A DNA stretch of 64,000 nt from Sphingosinithalassobacter sp. CS137 (GTDB taxonomy: Bacteria > Pseudomonadota > Alphaproteobacteria > Sphingomonadales > Sphingomonadaceae), in assembly GCF_014334115.1 (NCBI RefSeq), contig NZ_CP060494.1, positions 186,001 to 250,000 of the forward strand, given 5' to 3'. A program made the translations under genes and the position numbers. Positions 41,798 through 50,637 of the stretch are shown piece after piece. Numbering within the stretch: the first letter of the stretch is position 1; each line of letters opens with the position of its first letter. Below the pieces are notes generated by a model. That model saw only the letters and a program-made list of their open reading frames with translations. It did no database searches and was not told where the DNA came from.

Positions 41798-42928
41798 ATG
41801 GCGATCCACATCCTTCACTTGCATTCCACTTTCGATCCGGGCGGCAAGGAGTTGCGCGCGGTGCGGCTGATGAACGCGTTCGGCGACCGTGCCCGGCACA
41901 CGATCGTTTCGGCAGTGCCCGAGGCGCTGGGTGCGCGCGACTATATCGCCAAGGATATCAACTACGAGATCGCGCAGAATCCGCCGCCGCTCAGCGGCAA
42001 GCCCTCGATCAAACGCTATGAGGCGATCGCCGGATTTCTGAGGCGGTTCGATCTGGTGCTGACCTACAACTGGGGCGCGATCGACGGAGTGATGGCGGCG
42101 CGCGTCTCCGGCGGCGCGCTGCCGCCGATCGTCCATCACGAGGACGGGTTCAACGAGGACGAGGCACGCGGACTGAACCCGGTGCGCAACATGTATCGCC
42201 GGATCGCCTTGCCCGCCGCGAATGCGCTGGTGGTGCCCTCCGAAATGCTCGAGCTGATCGCGCTCGGCACGTGGAAGCAGCCGCGCGAGCGCGTGAAGCG
42301 GATCGCGAACGGCATCCCGGTCGCGCGCTATGCCGGCAAGCCCGATCCGCGCGTGCTTCCCGGATTCACGAAAAAGCCGAACGAAGTGGTCGTCGGCACG
42401 ATCGCGGGCCTGCGCAGCGTGAAGAACCTGCCGCTGCTCGTCCGTGCGGTTGCCGGCGTGACGGCACGGGTGCGGCTGGTGATCGCCGGCGAAGGGCCGG
42501 AACGGCAGGCGATCCTCGACGCCGCCGAGGCCAATGCGCTGGAAGACAAGCTGCTGCTGCCCGGCTTCGTCTCCGAGCCGCATCGCTATGTCGGGCTGTT
42601 CGACATCTTCGCCCTGTCGTCCAAGAGCGAGCAGGCGCCGATTTCGGTGATGGAAGCGATGGCGGCGGGCCTGCCGGTCGCGTCGACGCCGGTCGGCGAT
42701 ATTTCACGGATGGTGGCTCCGGAAAACAGGCAGTACATCAGCCCCGACTGGGCCGAAGTGAACCTGCGCGATTGCATCCAGATGCTCGTCAAACATCCCG
42801 AGGAACGCGCGCGGGTGGGCGAGGCGAACCGTGTGCGCGCCCGTGCGTTGTTCGACGAGAGCGTAATGATCGCCGAATATGGAGCGCTGTATAGCGCCGC
42901 GCTCGGCCGGCCGGGGGCGCTCGGCTAA
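41798..42928 (+). CDS. Glycosyltransferase family 4
   Basis: A 376-residue GT-B glycosyltransferase: an N-terminal acceptor domain (ILHLHSTFDPGGKELRAVRL) and a C-terminal nucleotide-sugar domain with GTIAGLRSVKNLPLLVRAVA, LVIAGEGPERQAILDAAEAN, LLLPGFVSEPHRYVGLFDIF and the EQAPISVMEAMAAGLPVAST signature (E-x7-E). Probably works in the cytosol on cell-surface glycans or glycolipids. Acceptor and donor cannot be read from sequence. No other polysaccharide genes adjoin. Confidence 0.87.
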   Translation: MAIHILHLHSTFDPGGKELRAVRLMNAFGDRARHTIVSAVPEALGARDYIAKDINYEIAQNPPPLSGKPSIKRYEAIAGFLRRFDLVLTYNWGAIDGVMAARVSGGALPPIVHHEDGFNEDEARGLNPVRNMYRRIALPAANALVVPSEMLELIALGTWKQPRERVKRIANGIPVARYAGKPDPRVLPGFTKKPNEVVVGTIAGLRSVKNLPLLVRAVAGVTARVRLVIAGEGPERQAILDAAEANALEDKLLLPGFVSEPHRYVGLFDIFALSSKSEQAPISVMEAMAAGLPVASTPVGDISRMVAPENRQYISPDWAEVNLRDCIQMLVKHPEERARVGEANRVRARALFDESVMIAEYGALYSAALGRPGALG

Positions 42929-42996
42929 GGCGAAACCGCTCGCCTCTCAAGAGGCATGCGGCTAGCACAGGCGAAATCGATTGCTGGAGGAAGTGT

Positions 42997-44400
42997 TTGT
43001 TCAAGGGTCTGAAGCCGATCAGCTACGGTGGCCGCGAAGTGTGGCCGCTGGTCGAAGGCGGCAAGGGCGTATCCGCCACCAACCATGCCAGCGCGGGCGC
43101 CTGGGCCGCGGCGGGCGGGATCGGCACGGTGAGCGCCGTCAACGCCGACAGCTACGACGCCGAGGGCAAGATCATCCCCCAGGTCTATCGTGCGCTCACG
43201 CGGCGCGAGCGGCATGAGGAACTGATCCAATATGCGATCGAAGGCGCGGTCCAGCAGGTGCAGCGCGCCTGGGACATCGCCGGCGGCAAGGGCGCGATCA
43301 ACATCAACGTGCTGTGGGAAATGGGCGGCGCGCAGCGCGTGCTTCACGGCGTGCTCGAGCGGACGCGCGGGCTGGTCGCGGGTGTGACCTGCGGCGCGGG
43401 GATGCCGTACAAGCTCTCCGAGATCGCGACTCAGTATAACGTCAGCTATCTGCCGATCGTCAGCTCGGGCCGCGCGTTCCGCGCCCTCTGGAAGCGCGCC
43501 TATTCCAAAGCGCAGGAACTGCTCGGCGCAGTGGTGTACGAGGATCCGTGGCTGGCCGGCGGGCATAACGGGCTTTCGAACGCCGAAGACCCGTTGCAGC
43601 CGCAGGATCCCTATCCGCGCGTGAAAGCGCTGCGCGAGGTGATGCGCGAAGGCGGTATCTCGGACGAAGTGCCGATCGTGATGGCGGGCGGCGTCTGGTA
43701 TCTGCGCGACTGGAACGACTGGATCGACAATCCCGAGCTGGGGCAGATCGCCTTCCAGTTCGGTACCCGCCCGCTGCTGACGCAGGAAAGCCCGATCCCC
43801 GAAGCATGGAAGGCGCGGCTGATGACGCTCGACGAGGGCGACGTGCTGCTCCACCGTTTCTCGCCGACCGGCTTCTATTCGAGCGCGGTGCGCAACCCGT
43901 TCCTGCGCAGCCTGGAGGCGCGCAGCGAACGCCAGATCCCCTATTCGACCGAAAGCGCGGGCGATCACACCTTCCAGCTCGACGTGGGCGTGAAGGGCAG
44001 GAATTTCTGGGTGACGCGCAACGATCTGCTGCGCGCGCGCGAATGGTTCGGCCTCGGCTATACTTCGGCGCTCAAGACGCCCGACAACACGCTCGTATTC
44101 GTCGCCGAGGACGAGAAGGCAGTGATCCGCAAGGATCAGGCCGATTGCATGGGCTGCCTCAGCCAGTGCCAGTTCTCGAGCTGGGCGGACACCGAGACGA
44201 ATTCGACCGGCCGGCTCGCCGATCCGCGCAGCTTCTGCATCCAGAAGACGCTGCAGGACATCGCCCATGGCGGCGATCCCGAGGAGAATCTGATGTTCGC
44301 GGGCCATGCGGCGTTCAATTTCAAGAAGGACCCCTTCTATTCGAACGGGTTCGTGCCGACCGTGAAGCAACTGGTCGACCGCATCCTTACCGGCGATTGA
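42997..44400 (+). CDS. Nitronate monooxygenase-family flavoprotein with C-terminal Cys cluster
   Basis: A 467-residue FMN TIM-barrel protein of the nitronate monooxygenase/enoyl-reductase family: GIGTVSAVNADSY, LVAGVTCGAGMPYKLSE, LAGGHNGLSNAED (the AGGHxG motif), IVMAGGVW and QFGTRPLLTQESP. The C-terminal part, beyond a typical NMO length (~350), carries QADCMGCLSQCQFSSW and later a Cys in FCIQKT, which could ligate an Fe-S cluster. The start is TTG 42997 with GGAGG six bases upstream; no ATG fits. Reaction unknown; an NAD(P)H-dependent reductase is as likely as a nitronate oxidase. Confidence 0.83.
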   Translation: MFKGLKPISYGGREVWPLVEGGKGVSATNHASAGAWAAAGGIGTVSAVNADSYDAEGKIIPQVYRALTRRERHEELIQYAIEGAVQQVQRAWDIAGGKGAININVLWEMGGAQRVLHGVLERTRGLVAGVTCGAGMPYKLSEIATQYNVSYLPIVSSGRAFRALWKRAYSKAQELLGAVVYEDPWLAGGHNGLSNAEDPLQPQDPYPRVKALREVMREGGISDEVPIVMAGGVWYLRDWNDWIDNPELGQIAFQFGTRPLLTQESPIPEAWKARLMTLDEGDVLLHRFSPTGFYSSAVRNPFLRSLEARSERQIPYSTESAGDHTFQLDVGVKGRNFWVTRNDLLRAREWFGLGYTSALKTPDNTLVFVAEDEKAVIRKDQADCMGCLSQCQFSSWADTETNSTGRLADPRSFCIQKTLQDIAHGGDPEENLMFAGHAAFNFKKDPFYSNGFVPTVKQLVDRILTGD

Positions 44401-44406
44401 TCCGGG

Positions 44407-44429
44407 GGCGCCGGCGGCAGGCCGGCGCC
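44407..44429. terminator. GC hairpin between convergent genes
   Basis: GGCGCCGGC (44407-44415) pairs perfectly with GCCGGCGCC (44421-44429) around GGCAG, in the 31-base gap between the nitronate monooxygenase-family and hydroxyacid dehydrogenase stops. No T-run on either strand. A shared terminator is likely from position, not from a textbook pattern. Confidence 0.5.
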
Positions 44430-44431
44430 GA

Positions 44432-45430
44432 CTAGAGCCAGCCTTCGAGAACCTGATCCGGCGGGCGGTGCCCGTCGGCCCAGACGCGGATGTTGGCGAT
44501 CACCTTCGCCCCCATGTCCTCGCGCCCCTCGAAGGTGGCGGAGCCGAGATGGGGGAGGAGTACGACGTTGGGCAGCGCGATCAGCCGCGAGTCGACCGCA
44601 GGTTCGCCGACATAGACGTCGAGCCCCGCGCCCGCGATGCGGCGGCTTTCAAGCGCCGTCACCAGCGCCTCGGGATCGACGATCTCGCCACGCGCGGTGT
44701 TGACCAGCCAGCCCTCGGGACCGAGCAGATCGAGCCGGCGCGCGTCGATCAGCCCTTCGGTTTCCGCAGTGTGCGGCGTGTGGATCGTCAGGATGTCGAC
44801 CGTGCGGAGCATCGAGTCGAGATCGTCGTGGAAGGTCGCGCCGAGCTGCGCCTCGAGCGTTCCGGGCATCCGGCGGCGGTTGTGATAATGGACCTGGAGA
44901 CCGAAGGCGCGGGCGCGCTGGGCGACCGCCTCGCCGATCCGCCCCATGCCGAGGATGCCGAGCCGCTTGCCGCCGATCCGGTGGCCGCGCATCGCCGTGG
45001 GGGCCCAGCCGGCCCATTCGCCCGAGCGCACCAGCGCATCGCCTTCGACCAGCCGGCGCGGCACGGCGAGGATCAGCGCCAGCGTCATGTCTGCAGTGTC
45101 CTCGGTGAGCACGCCGGGCGTGTTCGAGACGAGGATGCCGCGGGCGCGCGCGGCGGCGAGATCGATATGATCGACTCCGGCGCCATAGTTGGCGATCAGC
45201 CGCAGTCGTTCTCCGGCGCCTTCGATCAGGCCCGCGTCGATGACGTCGGTGACGGTGGGGACCAGCACGTCGGTATCGGCCATGGCGGCGGCGAGCTGCG
45301 CGCGCGAGAGCGGCGAATCGTCGCTGCGCGGCACCGCGTCGAACAGCTCGGCCATGCGCGCCTCCACCGCTTCGGGCAGCCGCCGAGTCACGGCAACTTT
45401 CGGGCGGGAGGGGCGCGCTGTCTGTACCAT
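44432..45430 (-). CDS. D-isomer-specific 2-hydroxyacid dehydrogenase (glyoxylate/hydroxypyruvate type)
   Basis: NAD(P)H-dependent reduction of a 2-oxoacid such as glyoxylate or hydroxypyruvate. In 332 residues: LIANYGAGVDHIDLAAARAR, VSNTPGVLTEDTADMTLALI, the Rossmann motif GKRLGILGMGRIGEAVAQRA, HTPHTAETEGLIDARRLDLL, VNTARGEIVD with the catalytic Arg, and the His in VLLPHLGSATFEGRE. All catalytic residues (Arg, Glu, His) are present. ATG 45430 is chosen; the frame upstream is a shadow of the divergent SH3 gene. True substrate uncertain. Confidence 0.88.
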   Translation of the reverse strand: MVQTARPSRPKVAVTRRLPEAVEARMAELFDAVPRSDDSPLSRAQLAAAMADTDVLVPTVTDVIDAGLIEGAGERLRLIANYGAGVDHIDLAAARARGILVSNTPGVLTEDTADMTLALILAVPRRLVEGDALVRSGEWAGWAPTAMRGHRIGGKRLGILGMGRIGEAVAQRARAFGLQVHYHNRRRMPGTLEAQLGATFHDDLDSMLRTVDILTIHTPHTAETEGLIDARRLDLLGPEGWLVNTARGEIVDPEALVTALESRRIAGAGLDVYVGEPAVDSRLIALPNVVLLPHLGSATFEGREDMGAKVIANIRVWADGHRPPDQVLEGWL

Positions 45431-45526
45431 GATGAGCGGCTTGGCGGGACGAGCCGAAGCAGTCAACGGTTGAAGCCCGCCGCTCCGACACGGTAGACGC
45501 GTGGCGAAGGCACGCGAGGGGGTGGC

Positions 45527-46015
45527 ATGCGGATCTCGGGTTGGCTCACGTTCGGTGCCGTCGTGCTGGGACTGGCCGCGGTTTCCTACGACGAGGCGCA
45601 GGCGCAGCGCAGCCCGCCCTATTATGCGTCGATCTCCGCCAGCCGGGCGCGGATGCGCACCGGGCCGGGGCGCAACTATCCGGCGATCTGGCTCTATGTG
45701 CGCGAGGACCTGCCGATCCGTGTCGTCGACATCTATGGCGACTGGCGCAAGATCGAGGATCCGGACGGCACCCAAGGCTGGATGCAGGTCAATCTGCTGA
45801 GCGACACGCGCACCGCGATGGTGGTGGGCGCGACGGTGGAAATGCGCGCGGCCGCGCGTGAGAATGCCCGCATCAACTGGCGCGCGCAGGCGGGCGTGGT
45901 CGGCCGGATCAGCAAATGCGGGCGCGGCTGGTGCTGGTTCGACGTGCGCGGGCGCGGCGGCTATGTCGAGCAGACGCGGCTGTGGGGAGTCGATCCGGGC
46001 GAGGACGTTCCCTGA
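45527..46015 (+). CDS. Exported SH3-domain protein
   Basis: A 162-residue periplasmic protein: signal peptide (about 1-26, ending EAQAQ), then two bacterial SH3-like units. The first runs YYASISASRARMRTGPGRNY to IEDPDGTQGWMQVNLL; the second from RTAMVVGATVEMRAAARENA to FDVRGRGGYVEQTRLWG. Such domains bind peptidoglycan or proteins in the envelope. The conserved RxGPGxxYP of SH3_4-type repeats is clear in the first copy only. Divergent from the hydroxyacid dehydrogenase; convergent with the DUF1993 gene. Confidence 0.83.
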   Translation: MRISGWLTFGAVVLGLAAVSYDEAQAQRSPPYYASISASRARMRTGPGRNYPAIWLYVREDLPIRVVDIYGDWRKIEDPDGTQGWMQVNLLSDTRTAMVVGATVEMRAAARENARINWRAQAGVVGRISKCGRGWCWFDVRGRGGYVEQTRLWGVDPGEDVP

Positions 46016-46060
46016 CGCCGCTCAGAAGCCGGTCCGGAACGGCGCCATGAACCGTTGGCG

Positions 46061-46624
46061 TCAGCCTCCGGGCGCCGTCCCCGGACGCAGGCACGGCAGG
46101 GCATAGGCTACATAATCCACCTTGCCGAGCGGCGCGCCGTGGTGCCGCAGGACGGCATAGGCCGCGTTGAGGTGGAAATAGAATTGCGGCAGCGCCCAGT
46201 CGCGGACATAGGCCTCGCCGCTTTCGAAATCGAAGATCATCCCCATCGGCAGATCGAGCGCGACCGCGCGCTGTGCGCCCGCATCCATCGCCCCGTGATC
46301 CATCGCGCCCATCATCGTCAGCGTTTCCGCGATCCGCGCCTGCGCGGCGGCGAATGTGCCCGCCGTCTCGCCGGCGGCGGCGCCTTCGTTGCGGATCGCG
46401 ACGGCCGAGTCCGCGACCGGATGGCCCGCGAGCCGATAGCAGGGCTCGAGCGCCTGGAAACAGGCGAAGCGGACCTGCGACGCCAGCGGGAACATGTCGG
46501 GCGCTAGCCGCAGCCCCATCAGCGCATCGGCATCGTCCGCCTCCTCACAGGCCTTGTCGAGCCAGGCAGACAGGCAGCGTAGCGATTGGGCACATCCGGT
46601 GAGCAGGAGCGAGCTCGGCGTCAT
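46061..46624 (-). CDS. DUF1993 family protein
   Basis: A 187-residue protein of the DUF1993 family, distantly related to the DinB-like four-helix fold. Characteristic pieces are RLAPDMFPLASQVRFACFQA near residue 40, FDFESGEAYVRDWALPQFYF and the ending HLNAAYAVLRHHGAPLGKVD. No enzymatic activity is known. Several residues could bind metal (His in MDHGAMDAG), but this is not established. It stands between the SH3 gene and a thiolase. Confidence 0.8.
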   Translation of the reverse strand: MTPSSLLLTGCAQSLRCLSAWLDKACEEADDADALMGLRLAPDMFPLASQVRFACFQALEPCYRLAGHPVADSAVAIRNEGAAAGETAGTFAAAQARIAETLTMMGAMDHGAMDAGAQRAVALDLPMGMIFDFESGEAYVRDWALPQFYFHLNAAYAVLRHHGAPLGKVDYVAYALPCLRPGTAPGG

Positions 46625-46705
46625 TCCCGCTTCATAGCAGCGGCTATGGCGGTGCCTAGGGCATGTTCGCTTCAGGCGACAGTGGCACCGCCCCGGCCAG
46701 GCGCC

Positions 46706-47893
46706 TCAGCGCAGCATTTCCACTGCCATGGCCGTCGCTTCGCCGCCGCCGATGCAGAGCGAGGCCAGGCCGCGCTTCTGGCCGGCGCCCTCGAGTGCCG
46801 ACAGCAGGGTGGTGAGCACCCGCGCGCCGCTGGCGCCGATCGGATGGCCGAGCGCACAGGCGCCGCCATGGATGTTGAGCACGTCGTGCGGGATCGAAAG
46901 ATCGCGCATCGCGATCATCGCAACAGCGGCGAAGGCCTCGTTGACTTCGAACAGATCGACGTCGCCGATCTCCCACCCCGCCTTTTCGAGCGCCTTGCGC
47001 ATCGCGAACACCGGCGCGGTGGTGAAGCGCGCGGGCGCATGGGCGTGCGCGGCATGCGCGACGACGCGGGCGACCGGATCGAGCCCGTATTTCTCGGCGA
47101 TGCTAGCGCGAGTCAGCACCAGTGCTGCGGCGCCGTCGGAGATCGAGGAGGCGTTGGCGGCCGTGATCGTGCCATCCTTGGAAAAGGCCGGCTTGAGCGT
47201 GGGAATCCGCGCAACGTCGCCGCGCGAGGGCTGTTCGTCGAGGCTCACGGTGGTGCTGCCCTTGCGGCCCTGCACCTCGACGGGAACGATCTCGCGATCG
47301 AACGCGCCCGATTTCTGCGCCTGTTGCGCGCGGGTGAGCGATTCGATCGCATAATCGTCCTGCGCCTCGCGCGTGAACTGATATTCGCGCGCCGTTTCCT
47401 CGGCGAAGGCGCCCATCAGCTTGCCGGGCTCATAGGCGTCCTCGAGCCCGTCGAGATACATGTGGTCCTTCAGCACGTCGTGGCCGATCCGGGCCCCGCC
47501 GCGGTGGCGCATCGAGAGATAGGGGGCGTTGGTCATGCTCTCCATGCCGCCCGCGATCACGATGTCGGCCGAACCCGCACCAAGCGTATCGGCGGCCATG
47601 ATCGCCGCCTGCATCCCCGATCCGCACATCTTGTTGACCGTCGTGCCTTCGATATGATCGGGCAGGCCGGCGCGGATCGCCGCCTGGCGGGCAGGGGCCT
47701 GGCCGAGGCCGGCGGGCAGCACGCAGCCCATGTAGATCCGGTCCACCGCCTCGCCCTTCAGACCCGCGCGCTCGACCGCCGCGCCAACCGCCGTCGCGCC
47801 GAGATCGGTGGCGCTGGCGCCGGTGAGGCAGCCCTGAAAGCTGCCCATGGGCGTGCGGGCATAGGAAGCGATGACGACGGGATCGGTGGACAT
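46706..47893 (-). CDS. Acetyl-CoA C-acyltransferase (thiolase)
   Basis: Thiolase of 395 residues acting in fatty-acid oxidation or acetoacetyl-CoA formation. The acyl-Cys is in TVNKMCGSGMQAAIMA (about 88), the His in GGACALGHPIGASGAR, the second Cys in LASLCIGGGEATAMAV, and NEAFAAVAM is conserved. GAGSADIVIAGGMESMTNAP is also diagnostic. A biosynthetic (PhbA/AtoB-like) enzyme fits the sequence best, but the degradative role cannot be excluded. No other beta-oxidation gene is nearby. ATG 47893 has GAAGGAG upstream. Confidence 0.9.
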   Translation of the reverse strand: MSTDPVVIASYARTPMGSFQGCLTGASATDLGATAVGAAVERAGLKGEAVDRIYMGCVLPAGLGQAPARQAAIRAGLPDHIEGTTVNKMCGSGMQAAIMAADTLGAGSADIVIAGGMESMTNAPYLSMRHRGGARIGHDVLKDHMYLDGLEDAYEPGKLMGAFAEETAREYQFTREAQDDYAIESLTRAQQAQKSGAFDREIVPVEVQGRKGSTTVSLDEQPSRGDVARIPTLKPAFSKDGTITAANASSISDGAAALVLTRASIAEKYGLDPVARVVAHAAHAHAPARFTTAPVFAMRKALEKAGWEIGDVDLFEVNEAFAAVAMIAMRDLSIPHDVLNIHGGACALGHPIGASGARVLTTLLSALEGAGQKRGLASLCIGGGEATAMAVEMLR

Positions 47894-47989
47894 GTTTGCT
47901 CCTTCGCGGGTTTGCACGCGATCTAGGGACGTCGGGGCCGGTTTGCAAAAGCCGCTCGGCGCCCGCATGAACGATGCGAAAGGGTTCCG

Positions 47990-48250
47990 ATGCCGCTCGT
48001 CGAAATACTCAAATGGTTTGCCTCGATCAGCGGAATGATCGCCGCTTTCATGGTGTCGCTCGACCTCGGCCGCCGAGTCATCGGCTTCGGCTTTCTGTTG
48101 TTCGTCGCCTCCAGCATTGCCTGGATCGCCGGTGCGCTCCTTTCGGACGATCCGCCGCTGCTCTCGCAGAATCTGGTGCTGTTCGCGATCAACATCTTCG
48201 GAGTCTATCGCTATCTGATCCGCAAGAAGCCGCCGCACGCCGATGGATGA
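47990..48250 (+). CDS. Small three-helix membrane protein, unknown
   Basis: An 86-residue hydrophobic protein with segments around 8-26 (KWFASISGMIAAFMVSLDL), 30-50 (VIGFGFLLFVASSIAWIAGAL) and 57-74 (LLSQNLVLFAINIFGVYRYL), ending in a basic tail (RKKPPHADG). Its stop overlaps the start of the prepilin peptidase gene by eight bases, so it is probably co-translated with it. No family recognised; the layout recalls short PnuC/YgjV-like membrane proteins. Confidence 0.68.
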   Translation: MPLVEILKWFASISGMIAAFMVSLDLGRRVIGFGFLLFVASSIAWIAGALLSDDPPLLSQNLVLFAINIFGVYRYLIRKKPPHADG

Positions 48251-49058
48251 GGCAATTGCCTGGCCGCTTCTGCTCGGCGTGCTGGGGCTGGTGTTCGGCA
48301 GTTTCATCGCGACGGTGGCGATCCGCTGGCCCCAAGGGCGTTCGGCGCTTTCCGGACGATCGATGTGCGACGCGTGCGGCGCGACGCTGAAGGCGCACGA
48401 GCTGGTGCCGGTGGCGAGCTATCTGGTGCAGCGCGGGCGCTGTCGCAGCTGCGGCGCCGCAATCGCGCCCGGTCATCTGATCGTCGAGCTTGCCGGCGGC
48501 GCGATCGGCATCGCCGCGGGGCTGCTCGCGCCCGGATGGGAAGGAGCGGCGGGGGCGCTCTTCGGCTGGCTGCTGCTCGCGCTGGGGACGATCGACCTCG
48601 CCGCCTTCTGGCTTCCGAACGAGCTCACCGGCGCGCTTGCGCTTGGCGGAGTCGCCACCGGACTGCTGCACCTGCCTCCGCATGGACCGCCGCTCGATGC
48701 CCGGCTGCTCGGCGGCGCCGCGGGCTATGCGTCGCTCCAGATCGTCCGGCTCGCCTATCGCGCGCTGCGGCGGCGCGAAGGGCTGGGGGGAGGCGACCCG
48801 AAGCTGTTCGGCGCGATCGGGTTGTGGCTCGGCTGGCAGGCGCTGGCGCCGGTATTGCTGATCGCGTGCCTGATCGGTCTGGCCGCGGTGCTTGCGTTTC
48901 GGCTCGGCGGGCGCAGGATGCGTTCGACCGATCGGGTGCCGCTGGGCGTGCTGCTGGCGATTTCGGCGTGGACGTTTTGGGTCGGCACGACGCTGGACTA
49001 TGCAACAAGGCCCGCAGGGCCGGTGATCCTGCTGGTCCCACAGGGGGAAGTGCGATGA
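48243..49058 (+). CDS. pilD: Prepilin peptidase
   Basis: Membrane aspartyl protease cleaving (and usually N-methylating) type IV pilin-like precursors. In 271 residues: the leading helix with VFGSFIATVAIRWP, the paired zinc cysteines CDACGATL and CRSCGAAI, then membrane helices with the two catalytic Asp in LGTIDLAAFWLPNELTG and EGLGGGDPKLFGAIG. The N-methylation domain between is present. No pilus or secretion genes adjoin, so its substrates are elsewhere. ATG 48243 overlaps the upstream gene, and its stop overlaps the aldehyde dehydrogenase start. Confidence 0.9.
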   Translation: MDEAIAWPLLLGVLGLVFGSFIATVAIRWPQGRSALSGRSMCDACGATLKAHELVPVASYLVQRGRCRSCGAAIAPGHLIVELAGGAIGIAAGLLAPGWEGAAGALFGWLLLALGTIDLAAFWLPNELTGALALGGVATGLLHLPPHGPPLDARLLGGAAGYASLQIVRLAYRALRRREGLGGGDPKLFGAIGLWLGWQALAPVLLIACLIGLAAVLAFRLGGRRMRSTDRVPLGVLLAISAWTFWVGTTLDYATRPAGPVILLVPQGEVR

Positions 49059-50464
49059 AGGACATTCTCGAGCGGCAGCGCGCCGCCTTCGATGCGGAGC
49101 TGCCGGTAACGCTGGAGGTCCGCAAGGATCGGCTCGCGCGGGCGATCGCGATGGTGCGCGACAATGCCGGGCGCTTCTGCGAGGCGCTGTCGGAGGATTT
49201 CGGCCATCGCAGCCGCGAGCAATCGATGATCACCGACATCGCCGCCTCGGTGGCGCCGCTGGCGCATGCGCGCAAGCATCTGGAGAAATGGGCGAAGCGC
49301 GACAAGAAGCCGGTGCTCTTCCCGCTCGGCCTGTTCGGCGCCAGGGCATGGGTGGAATATCAGCCCAAGGGCGTGGTCGGGGTGATCGCGCCGTGGAATT
49401 TTCCCGTCAATCTGGTGATGAGCCCGCTCGCCGGAGTGTTGGCGGCGGGCAATCGGGCGATGGTCAAGACGTCCGAATTCACGCCGGTCGTCGCGGCATT
49501 GTTCGAGGAGCTGCGCCCGAGCTATTTCGCCGACGAGGAACTGGCGTTCGTGAGCGGCGGCCCCGAGGTGGGCAAGGCGTTCGCCGAGCTGCCGTTCGAT
49601 CATCTGCTCTTCACCGGCGCGACCGGCATCGGCCGCCACATCCTGCACGCAGCGGCCGACAATCTGACGCCGGTGACGCTCGAACTGGGCGGCAAGTCGC
49701 CGGTGCTGCTCGGCCGCTCGGCCGATGTCGACAAGGCGACCGAGCGAGTCGTGACCGGCAAGATGATGAACGCCGGGCAGATCTGCCTCGCGCCCGACTA
49801 CATGCTGGTGCCGGCAGAGCGCGAGGCCGCGGTAGTGGAGGGACTGAAATCGGCCGCCGCGCGGCAATATCCGACGCTGCTGGCGAACCCGGATTATACC
49901 GCGATCATCAACGATCGCCATTTCGAGCGGCTGAGCGGCTGGATCGACGACGCGCGGGCGAAAGGCGCCGAGATCGTTACGGTCAACCCCGGCAACGAAG
50001 ACTTCGCCGCCTCCAACGCGCGCAAGATGCCGCTCACCATCATCCGCAACGCGACCGACGAGATGACGGTGATGCAGGAGGAACTGTTCGGCCCGGTGCT
50101 GCCGGTGCGGACCTATGAGCATGTCGACGGGGCGATCGGCGAAGTGAACCGTCGCGATCGGCCGCTTGCGCTCTATTACTTCGGAAGCGATTCGGACGAG
50201 GAGCGGCGCGTGCTCGATCGCACGATTTCCGGCGGAGTGACGCTCAACGACGTGATCTTCCACGTCAGCCAGGAGGAGCTGCCGTTCGGCGGGATCGGCC
50301 CGTCAGGCATGGGCGCCTATCACGGCGAGGCGGGCTTTCGCACGTTCAGCCACGCGCGCAGCCTCTACCGCCAGCCGAAGGTGGACGTCGCGAAGCTGGC
50401 GGGAATGAAGCCGCCCTATGGCAAGGCGACGCAGGCGACGATCAAGCGCCAGATGAAGGGCTGA
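49055..50464 (+). CDS. Coniferyl-aldehyde dehydrogenase-like aldehyde dehydrogenase
   Basis: NAD(P)-dependent aldehyde dehydrogenase of 469 residues in the class-3-like group. APWNFPVNLVMSPLAGVLAA, LLFTGATGIGRHILHAAADN, LELGGKSPVLLGR (general-base Glu) and MMNAGQICLAPDYMLVPAER (nucleophile Cys) are visible. NAGQICLAPDY is typical of coniferyl-aldehyde dehydrogenases (CalB). A C-terminal stretch (PFGGIGPSGMGAYHGEAGFR) is standard. Possible role: aromatic or fatty aldehyde oxidation. Its ATG overlaps the pilD stop (ATGA). Confidence 0.88.
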   Translation: MKDILERQRAAFDAELPVTLEVRKDRLARAIAMVRDNAGRFCEALSEDFGHRSREQSMITDIAASVAPLAHARKHLEKWAKRDKKPVLFPLGLFGARAWVEYQPKGVVGVIAPWNFPVNLVMSPLAGVLAAGNRAMVKTSEFTPVVAALFEELRPSYFADEELAFVSGGPEVGKAFAELPFDHLLFTGATGIGRHILHAAADNLTPVTLELGGKSPVLLGRSADVDKATERVVTGKMMNAGQICLAPDYMLVPAEREAAVVEGLKSAAARQYPTLLANPDYTAIINDRHFERLSGWIDDARAKGAEIVTVNPGNEDFAASNARKMPLTIIRNATDEMTVMQEELFGPVLPVRTYEHVDGAIGEVNRRDRPLALYYFGSDSDEERRVLDRTISGGVTLNDVIFHVSQEELPFGGIGPSGMGAYHGEAGFRTFSHARSLYRQPKVDVAKLAGMKPPYGKATQATIKRQMKG

Positions 50465-50503
50465 GAGCGGAAGCGGCGTGCGGACACAGCACGGGCCGAG
50501 CGC

Positions 50504-50531
50504 AAAAAAATGGGCGACCCGAGGGCCGCCC
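50504..50531 (-). terminator. Intrinsic terminator for the DUF1989/YcgG operon (minus strand)
   Basis: GGGCG (50512-50516) pairs with CGCCC (50527-50531), and after one mismatch CC with GG, giving a strong hairpin. On the minus strand it is followed by a run of T opposite the seven A at 50504-50510. It lies 107 bases past the DUF1989 stop and may also end the aldehyde dehydrogenase transcript on the plus strand (only three T there). Confidence 0.7.
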
Positions 50532-50637
50532 TTTGAAAAGTTTAGGAGAGGATGCCTGAAAGGCACGGCTCTTGTGCACTGCAGCACGCGATGTTGCAAG
50601 TGCGAAGAAATGCCGGTGCCGTTGCATTTTTTGCAAC

